NCBI GenBank assembly: GCA_029857875.1
Contig: JAOUGB010000027.1
Location: 1-11,990, forward strand
Direction: 5' to 3'
DNA from: Desulfobacteraceae bacterium
GTDB lineage: Bacteria; Desulfobacterota; Desulfobacteria; Desulfobacterales; UBA11574
DNA: 11,990 bases
Shown here: piece after piece, positions 7,878 to 11,990 of the stretch
How the letters are laid out: each line of letters opens with the position of its first letter
How positions within the stretch are numbered: the first letter of the stretch is position 1
Notes under the pieces: model-generated
The model's database searches: none
Told to the model about the DNA's origin: nothing
The model's input: the letters and a program-made list of their open reading frames with translations, nothing else
Position numbers and translations under genes: made by a program

Positions 7878-8089
7878 GACCCGCGGAACGGTGTAAATTG
7901 GCAAAGAGATTGGGCGGATAACGGACACGGTTTGATGGATTTTGCAAAAAAACACATTGAACGGAAAAACAAATAATTATCTTTAAGAGACAAATTGAAT
8001 ACTAATCCACCTACGTGCAATTTTTTGTTTTGTACGTATACGGTGGCAAAAATCCTTATTTGATGGTGGTCTATGGAAATTGGATCTTA
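7878..8089 (+). repeat. Repeat X, copy B
   Basis: This is the second copy of the sigma-gene 3' end, 2188 bases after the first. The plus-strand frame still reads 'PRNGVNW' through 'GLMDFAKKHIERKNK' and the same TAA (7974-7976). There is no start codon, and a stop lies a few codons upstream of the junction, so it is not a gene by itself. Of the 8 base differences from copy A in the coding part, about 6 change the amino acid, which fits drift rather than selection on the protein. Its left edge abuts the guaA-like fragment. Confidence 0.85.
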
Positions 8090-8125
8090 ACGTGCAGGGA
8101 ATTAAAAAGGCAGATGGGATAAAAA

Positions 8126-8266
8126 ATGCAAAGAAAAAAGTACATCACTGCACAGTTTGTTGTGCATGACGCTGTTGGTTCAAGGTTTTTAATGATCATT
8201 CAGGTTGGTAAAATATGCATGAAAACGGTCAGCTATTTATTTCTGAACAGATACTTTAAAAATTAA
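8126..8266 (+). CDS. Hypothetical 46-aa ORF on repeat Y
   Basis: ATG 8126 opens a 46-codon frame beginning 'MQRKKYITAQFVVHDAVGSR' and ending at TAA 8264-8266, overlapping the convergent outer-membrane gene by 11 bases. A modest purine stretch (GATGGGA) precedes it. A diverged copy at 10739 keeps much of the same peptide ('TAQFYVHDSFG', 'RFLIIIQNGKICMK') but has a one-base insertion and an in-frame stop. That resemblance hints at a former protein-coding sequence. I do not recognise the family, and it may be a degenerate fragment. Confidence 0.3.
   Translation: MQRKKYITAQFVVHDAVGSRFLMIIQVGKICMKTVSYLFLNRYFKN
8138..8226 (+). repeat. Repeat Y, first copy
   Basis: These 89 bases match 10739-10828 with one single-base gap and about 15 mismatches by eye (roughly 83% identity). 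The repeat lies just downstream of repeat X copy B and runs up to the 3' end of the outer-membrane gene. No terminal inverted repeats or target duplications are evident. Confidence 0.75.
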
Positions 8267-8882
8267 TCCTCACCCCAAAAAGAAAATTGTTGCTGGCAAA
8301 TTCTGCTTCTGTAGTATCGTATTCAGAATCTTCTGTGCCAAAGTAACGGTACTTTACATCGATAGTAACTTTTTCGGTTACAGCATATCCTACTCCTATT
8401 CCTATCTGATATGCAAATACTGTATCCTCGTCATTTGAACCGGAAAAGCCTAAGCTAGAGATATCGAGATCATTAAATTCGACTTGAGCAAATCCTAAGC
8501 CGGCACTTATATACGGGGTAAATGCACTACTGTTGATAAAATCATAATATCCATTAATTAAGAATGAAAGAGCTGCCGCGTCTCCGGTTTCATCAAAAAA
8601 AACTCCCTGCGCACTAATTTTGTCAATGTCATTTTTTTGATAAGATATTTCTCCTTCCACTCTAAATCTATTAAAATCATATCCTAAAGCTGCACCAAAT
8701 GCTAATCCAGTATCAAATTCAGTATTGACCGTAATGCCCGGGACAGTCGAATCTGTTAAATCGGAATCACTTGCCATGGCAAAACCGATATTACCACTCA
8801 CATAAAGCCCTTCAGCACTAACGGGAGCAGAAAAAAAGAACACCAGTACACAAACGAAAGTGATTAACAAATATTTTTTCAT
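8256..8882 (-). CDS. Outer-membrane beta-barrel protein (OMP_b-brl / Opa-like porin family)
   Basis: The product is a 208-aa exported protein. A signal peptide is clear: 'MKK', a hydrophobic stretch 'YLLITFVCVLVFFFS', and a likely cleavage after 'APVSA' (residue 23). The mature part shows alternating beta strands with turn-forming acidic loops, for example 'GLYVSGNIGFAM', 'GLAFGAALGYDFNRFRVEGEISYQ', 'FTPYISAGLGFAQVEF' and 'YAVTEKVTIDVKYRYF'. It ends in 'FLFGVRINF' with the terminal Phe recognised by the BAM assembly machinery. The length fits an 8-stranded barrel. A GGGGGTG Shine-Dalgarno lies just before ATG 8882, and a 19-bp dyad lies slightly farther upstream. It appears monocistronic. The role (adhesion, structural, or small-molecule passage) cannot be told. 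Confidence 0.88.
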   Translation of the reverse strand: MKKYLLITFVCVLVFFFSAPVSAEGLYVSGNIGFAMASDSDLTDSTVPGITVNTEFDTGLAFGAALGYDFNRFRVEGEISYQKNDIDKISAQGVFFDETGDAAALSFLINGYYDFINSSAFTPYISAGLGFAQVEFNDLDISSLGFSGSNDEDTVFAYQIGIGVGYAVTEKVTIDVKYRYFGTEDSEYDTTEAEFASNNFLFGVRINF

Positions 8883-8902
8883 ATTGCACCCCCGATATTT
8901 AA

Positions 8903-8921
8903 GTTTAACGGCCGATTAAAC
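8903..8921. promoter_or_regulatory. 19-bp dyad upstream of the outer-membrane gene (operator candidate)
   Basis: GTTTAA (8903-8908) and TTAAAC (8916-8921) are perfect inverted arms around a 7-base centre that itself contains CGGCCG. The dyad ends 20 bases before the minus-strand ATG at 8882, in the 5' leader or promoter zone. Size and symmetry suit a dimeric repressor site. No certain -35/-10 pair was identified beside it. Confidence 0.4.
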
Positions 8922-9033
8922 CTTTCCAGCTTAAAATCCAATAAAAGCTCTTCTCCAACTATTTAATTTTATGTTCCAGTTCTTCATAAAAATAAAAAGG
9001 GCAAACCCTAAAAAAGGATCTACCCCTATTCAA

Positions 9034-9055
9034 AAAATGATATCTCAATCATTTT
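9034..9055. terminator. 8-bp perfect hairpin, possible weak terminator
   Basis: AAAATGAT (9034-9041) and ATCATTTT (9048-9055) pair perfectly around a 6-base loop, about 100 bases downstream of the minus-strand zinc-ribbon gene. The stem is AT-rich and ends in T on both strands, so it could act weakly in either direction. A second 4-bp hairpin (AGGG/CCCT) lies near 8998-9009. The rest of 8922-9155 shows no gene. Confidence 0.35.
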
Positions 9056-9155
9056 AGGCTCCTTATATATACACTTTAACAGCGGATAGTACAGGTTTCG
9101 AATTAAAGATTTAAAAGCGAAATCGTAATAAATTTTGGGCTTCAATTTTTCAATG

Positions 9156-9434
9156 TTAAAGGCAATGATCTGCTATCTTACAAAATTGAAAATAACACCT
9201 TTGTAGTTTATAAATATCCCGTATTATTGGGTTAACTTGGTAACAATCATGACACTTCACTAAATAATCGTCAGGTGAATACTTAAATAAAGCGCCACCC
9301 TTCAATCCAAATCCTCCTGATGTTGGTGTTATCTCAATTATTGTCTCGCATCCACAGTCTGAACATTTACCATTTAAAACGATTGTCGATTTCTCTGGAT
9401 TAGCTTCAAATAATTTTCTTAATATTTCTATCAT
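9156..9434 (-). CDS. Small zinc-ribbon-like protein of unknown function
   Basis: The product is a 92-aa protein. Two Cys knuckles, 'CSDCGC' (Cys24, Cys27, with Cys29) and 'CHDC' (Cys61, Cys64), are spaced as in a zinc ribbon, with beta-forming 'ETIIEITPTSGGFGLKGG' between them. The N-terminal 'MIEILRKLFEANPEKSTIVLNGKC' looks like that of a conserved desulfobacterial hypothetical protein I have seen, but I know no function. The last 25 residues ('IIRDIYKLQRCYFQFCKIA') may be a run-on after a lost stop, since the ribbon fold is complete by about residue 67. A GAAGGA element lies roughly 13 bases before the ATG, a long spacing. It follows the 50-aa Arg-rich gene by 47 bases and probably shares its promoter. 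Confidence 0.65.
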   Translation of the reverse strand: MIEILRKLFEANPEKSTIVLNGKCSDCGCETIIEITPTSGGFGLKGGALFKYSPDDYLVKCHDCYQVNPIIRDIYKLQRCYFQFCKIADHCL

Positions 9435-9481
9435 TAGGAATTATATCCTTCAACTGCTGACTCTGTTCATTTAAAATGTCT

Positions 9482-9634
9482 TTATTGTTTTGATGTTCTT
9501 GGTTTTAGTCTCCTATCAAGCCCGCTTCTTCTTTCCTTACCAGACCTGCGCTCAGGAATATGTATTAAATAAGAAAATTGTCGCCTCTCTACTCCTAATC
9601 GCCTCCCTCCGTTATCGATAAGTGTCGGTTTCAT
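9482..9634 (-). CDS. Small Arg-rich protein with RRSGxxRR repeats (50 aa)
   Basis: A short minus-strand frame from ATG 9634 to TAA 9482-9484 reads 'MKPTLIDNGGRRLGVERRQF', then 'SYLIHIPERRSGKERRSGLD', then 'RRLKPRTSKQ'. The repeated [E/G]RRxGxxRR unit ('GRRLGVERR', 'ERRSGKERR', 'RSGLDRR') and the 'QFSY..HIPERRSG' core match a small conserved sequence I recall from many delta-proteobacterial proteins, alone or at the start of PilZ or signalling proteins. That conservation, rather than length, supports a real gene. It is highly basic and could bind nucleic acid or an acidic partner (inference). The Shine-Dalgarno is poor. A sigma70-like promoter lies about 50-80 bases upstream, and the zinc-ribbon gene follows after 47 bases. 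Confidence 0.65.
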   Translation of the reverse strand: MKPTLIDNGGRRLGVERRQFSYLIHIPERRSGKERRSGLDRRLKPRTSKQ

Positions 9635-9685
9635 GGCAGACTATTTTTTTTAAATCAAATGTTAAAAGAAGAATTGTTTAATACC

Positions 9686-9714
9686 CGTATAAGACTATAT
9701 ATTTTGTATGTCAA
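9686..9714 (-). promoter_or_regulatory. Sigma70-like promoter for the Arg-rich / zinc-ribbon unit
   Basis: On the minus strand there is a consensus TTGACA (9714-9709), a 17-base spacer, and TATACG (9691-9686). Transcription would start near 9679 and leave a leader of about 45 bases before ATG 9634. An imperfect inverted repeat (9696-9709 with 9725-9735, arms like ATATATTTTGTAT and ATACAATATAT) overlaps the spacer and -35, which is where an operator would act. Confidence 0.55.
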
Positions 9715-9932
9715 GAAATAAATAATACAATATATGGTAGCAAAAAGCGATGTCATTAATGGGGGGCCTTTAGAAGTCAATTGAGGACAGATAGTGAATG
9801 AGGTGGGAACTGATGGTTTCGTGTTTTAACCTTCAATTACCCCTGAACGGTCAAGGAATTTCTGAAGGCCGGGTACTGGTTGCTTGTTGTAGCGCAGCGG
9901 AAATCCCGATTGAACGGGGATGGTGGTTTATG
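9715..9932. other. Intergenic stretch without a supported gene
   Basis: Nothing here is recognisable as a conserved gene. A 44-codon plus-strand frame (9813-9947, GGTGGGA before the ATG) exists but resembles no family I know and ends inside repeat Z. A small imperfect hairpin (ATCCC/GGGAT) lies at about 9903-9921. Confidence 0.3.
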
Positions 9933-10020
9933 AGAAGTGGAGGATAGATTTTTCAAATTTATAAAGTTATTTTTTGATTTTTGTTAAAAGTTTGTGCATG
10001 TTCAGCACGAACGTTCCCCA
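9933..10020 (+). repeat. Repeat Z, first copy
   Basis: These 88 bases align without gaps to 10890-10977 with about 15 differences by eye (roughly 83% identity). In one plus frame both copies end in similar peptides ('EVEDRFFKFIK' here, 'EVDDRLFKFIK' there) before a shared TAA, so it may be the tail of a lost gene. The remaining bases up to 10145 (the ABM gene start) show no gene. Confidence 0.75.
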
Positions 10021-10145
10021 CGAGACTAAAAAATTCTGGGAGTTAATAACACTATGTGATATACAAAAAGCAGGTCAAGAATATTTCCTTATTGGATGGT
10101 GAGGAAATAACTTAAATACCAGCCATGTAACGAGAGGAAATTATC

Positions 10146-10469
10146 ATGCCAATTAAGGTTTTAATAAAGCGACGATTCAAAGAAGGATATGTTAAAGAAA
10201 TTAATAAAGTTATTAAGGAGATTCGTTTTGCAGCCATGGATCAGGAAGGGTATATAACCTCTGAGACTATGTGGGACCATGAAGATCCATTTCGGGTTGT
10301 GATAGTCTCAAATTGGCGAAGGATAGAATATTGGAATAAATGGAAAAATAGCGATTTGCGGAAATCCATAGAGCAAAAGCTTCAAGAGTTCCTTAGTGGC
10401 GAAACTGAATATGAGATATTTAGTCTGGGAGTTAATCCCCCATTAGAAAAGCTGAAAAACAGACCATGA
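10146..10469 (+). CDS. Antibiotic-biosynthesis-monooxygenase (ABM) fold protein
   Basis: The product is a 107-aa cytoplasmic protein with the dimeric alpha/beta ferredoxin-like ABM pattern: strand 'IKVLIKRRF', helix 'VKEINKVIKEIRFAAM', 'QEGYITSETMW' (about 33-43), strand 'RVVIVSNWRRIEYWNKWKNS' (about 50-69) and a final helix ending in 'EYEIFSL'. Family members range from quinol monooxygenases to heme-degrading enzymes, and many short versions are uncharacterised, so a monooxygenase activity should not be assumed. AGAGGA lies about 8 bases before the ATG. It is a single gene, with repeat Z upstream and repeats Y and Z downstream. Confidence 0.75.
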   Translation: MPIKVLIKRRFKEGYVKEINKVIKEIRFAAMDQEGYITSETMWDHEDPFRVVIVSNWRRIEYWNKWKNSDLRKSIEQKLQEFLSGETEYEIFSLGVNPPLEKLKNRP

Positions 10470-10738
10470 AAACCGGCACGTTTGAAATTTCACTTTTTCT
10501 TCGACACAAAAGTAAAACTGCCCGTTAGTATGTGATCCCATACAAACTTCGAGTTTGACCGAACAATCAGCCACTGCGTTTTTATTGAGACGTAACATAT
10601 CCGGCTTTTCGAAACCTTTTTTAGCTCAATGGTAAGTGAACGAACAGGGATATTTAATCGGTGTGATGATCTCAAACCTTTTTCGTAAATGTTTGTTAAT
10701 TGGTCTTGATGATTGATACAAGGAGGGGATCAATTATC
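10470..10738. other. Intergenic stretch with an orphan Shine-Dalgarno
   Basis: No gene is recognised. A 61-codon minus-strand frame (10490-10675) has no known resemblance and low-complexity ends. At 10719-10728 a strong AAGGAGGGG-type ribosome-binding sequence stands just before repeat Y copy 2, but no start codon with an open frame follows it. That fits a decayed gene start. Confidence 0.35.
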
Positions 10739-10828
10739 AAGTACTAATACTGCGCAGTTTTATGTGCATGACTCTTTTGGTTAACGGTTTTTGATAATCA
10801 TTCAGAATGGTAAAATATGTATGAAAAT
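10739..10828 (+). repeat. Repeat Y, second copy (decayed)
   Basis: This matches 8138-8226 at about 83%, with one inserted base near 10745 that breaks the frame used in the first copy and a TAA inside the conserved peptide region. It sits 62 bases before repeat Z copy 2. Confidence 0.75.
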
Positions 10829-10889
10829 GTTTGGCAAAGGGCGGCGGCTATTGAAGTGGACAGTGACAATATCCGCATAATCCTCTCAA

Positions 10890-10977
10890 AGAAGTGGATG
10901 ACAGACTTTTTAAATTTATAAAGCAAGTCTTTGTTTTTTGTTAAAAGTTTGTACACGTTCAGCACTAACAGCTCCCA
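10890..10977 (+). repeat. Repeat Z, second copy
   Basis: This is an ungapped partner of 9933-10020, about 83% identical, in the same orientation and 957 bases downstream. Together the two copies bracket the ABM gene and the second copy of repeat Y. Confidence 0.75.
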
Positions 10978-11028
10978 AAATACGACTCAAACAAATCTTG
11001 TGGCCTGGCAAAAAGGCAGATATGGTTA

Positions 11029-11059
11029 TTGACACCCAACAACCCTTTGAGTATATACT
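11029..11059 (+). promoter_or_regulatory. Near-consensus sigma70 promoter for the radical SAM gene
   Basis: TTGACA (11029-11034), a 17-base spacer and TATATA (11052-11057) form a strong housekeeping promoter; TATACT at 11054-11059 is an alternative -10 at 19-base spacing. Transcription starting near 11065 gives a leader of about 110 bases. The leader contains a 15-codon frame (11097-11144) with AGGA upstream, which could be a leader peptide or chance. Confidence 0.6.
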
Positions 11060-11176
11060 GCATCCTCCACTTTCGTTCCTTTAGGATAAAAAATTTATGC
11101 CTGATAAGAATTTATCCACGGGATTTTCCGTTTTCGTTGCATGATATAGCTTTTCAAAAAGAAACCAATTTGTTTA

Positions 11177-11990
11177 ATGATCGGACAGATGCGAATCGTT
11201 CTTGTTAACCCGAATCCCATGAAACCACCGGTGACTCCGGTATCTCTGGACTATCTTGGCGCTGCATGCCGTCATGCCGAAATAGACGTCGATTTGGTGG
11301 ATTGTGCCATTGAACCGGATTGGCGGAAAAAACTCTCTGATGTTTTGACAGATAAGCCGGTTCTCGTCGGTGTTACGCTCCGAAACATAGATGATTCCTA
11401 TTTCGCGAGTCAGGATTTTTCTCTGCTTCGAGCAATACCGGTACTTGAAACAATTAAACGTTCAACCAATGCGCCGATTTGTCTTGGCGGCGTCGGTTTT
11501 TCTATTTTTCCCTCCGAAGTTCTGAAGTTTTGCGATGTGCCTTATGGCATATGTGGAGACGGAGAGGAAAGTCTCGTTAAACTGGCAACGGCGCTCAGAG
11601 ACAACATTGAATTGGATACGGTGCCGGGATTGGTTTGGATGGAAAACGACAACTTTAAACAAAACGCAATCTTGCCGGTTTCTCTTGAAAAAATAGATTT
11701 GGCCTCCAGATCTTTAATTGACAATCAATATTATTTCAAAAACGGCGGGCAAGTCGGGTTCGAAACCAAACGCGGCTGTTCCATGAAGTGCACCTACTGC
11801 CCGGAACCATTTATCAAGGGTAAAACGATAAGGCTGCGTCCGCCACAAAATGTGGTGGCGGAATTAACCGATCTTTGTCACCGTGGAATCAAAGTATTTC
11901 ATACATGTGACTGCGAGTTTAATTTGCCCTATTCCCATGCAATTGAGGTATCCAAATCCATCATCGATTCAGGATTGGGAAGTAAAATCA
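11177..11990 (+). CDS. B12-binding-domain radical SAM enzyme (3' end outside the window)
   Basis: The frame is open from ATG 11177 to the window end (271 codons, no stop). The N-terminal half is a Rossmann-like cobalamin-binding domain type: 'MRIVLVNPNPMKPPVTPVSL', 'VLVGVTLRN' and 'APICLGGVGFSIFPSEVL', then 'GDGEESL'. The radical SAM motif CxxxCxxC is at Cys201, Cys205, Cys208 ('GCSMKCTYC'), binding the 4Fe-4S cluster that cleaves S-adenosylmethionine. Enzymes of this layout do methylations and rearrangements. The wording 'MKPPVTPVSLDYL' and 'GVTLRNIDD' reminds me of the cobalamin-dependent tryptophan C-methyltransferase (TsrM) relatives, but this is recall only. ATG 11189 ('MRIVL') is an alternative start; neither start has a clear Shine-Dalgarno. 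The gene lies behind the promoter at 11029. Confidence 0.88.
   Translation, partial: MIGQMRIVLVNPNPMKPPVTPVSLDYLGAACRHAEIDVDLVDCAIEPDWRKKLSDVLTDKPVLVGVTLRNIDDSYFASQDFSLLRAIPVLETIKRSTNAPICLGGVGFSIFPSEVLKFCDVPYGICGDGEESLVKLATALRDNIELDTVPGLVWMENDNFKQNAILPVSLEKIDLASRSLIDNQYYFKNGGQVGFETKRGCSMKCTYCPEPFIKGKTIRLRPPQNVVAELTDLCHRGIKVFHTCDCEFNLPYSHAIEVSKSIIDSGLGSKI

Noticed and set aside
9813..9947. 44-codon plus-strand frame with a fair ribosome-binding site
   Set aside because: It has no recognisable motif or family and ends inside repeat Z; it is as likely to be chance.
10490..10675. 61-codon minus-strand frame
   Set aside because: It has no recognisable domain, a poor start context and Lys-rich ends; I could not support it as a gene.
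11111..11119. DnaA-box-like TTATCCACG
   Set aside because: It is a single site with one mismatch, without a cluster of boxes, an AT-rich unwinding region or replication genes, so not an origin.

Overview
The window reads like a chromosomal segment of a Desulfobacterota (delta-proteobacterial, sulfate-reducer-like) genome. I infer this from resemblance of several proteins to families I associate with that group: the PilZ protein, the short XRE-type HTH protein, the small carboxymuconolactone-decarboxylase (CMD) protein paired with an ECF sigma factor, the Arg-rich 'ERRSGKERRSGLDRR' mini-protein and the zinc-ribbon protein. No search was run. There are no rRNA, tRNA, CRISPR or intact transposase genes that I can see.

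Layout. Positions 1-713 hold the C-terminal part of a malic enzyme (+). Positions 828-3946 hold a tight co-directional cluster: two tandem paralogous ATP-grasp ligases of equal length (387 aa each), then an alpha/beta-hydrolase (putative esterase) starting 3 bases after the second. This looks like a small ligase/ligase/hydrolase pathway with no product that I can name. Positions 4076-4659 (-) hold a PilZ-domain protein followed by a short, possibly decayed HTH protein. Positions 4888-5788 (+) hold a coupled pair: a small Cys-rich CMD/AhpD-like protein and an ECF sigma factor with an unusual C-terminal tail. Positions 6193-7710 (+) hold a DUF1846 (UPF0371) protein.

From about 5.7 kb onward the intergenic DNA is patchwork. 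A 212-bp direct repeat (X) occurs at 5690-5901 and 7878-8089, exactly 2188 bp apart, flanking the DUF1846 gene. Its first copy encodes the extra tail of the sigma factor. Its second copy abuts a 43-codon remnant that looks like the extreme C-terminus of a GMP synthase (-). Two further diverged repeat pairs, Y (8138-8226 and 10739-10828) and Z (9933-10020 and 10890-10977), lie in the gene-poor 8-11 kb stretch. That stretch also holds an outer-membrane beta-barrel protein (-), a two-gene minus-strand unit (a 50-aa Arg-rich protein and a zinc-ribbon protein) behind a good sigma70-like promoter, and an antibiotic-biosynthesis-monooxygenase-fold (ABM) protein (+).

The window ends inside a B12-binding radical SAM enzyme (+, from 11177), preceded by a near-consensus sigma70 promoter and a roughly 110-nt leader. 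The most function-suggestive parts are the ATP-grasp/ATP-grasp/esterase cluster and the CMD/ECF pair. The most structurally unusual part is the repeat-flanked DUF1846 segment with the guaA-like fragment.
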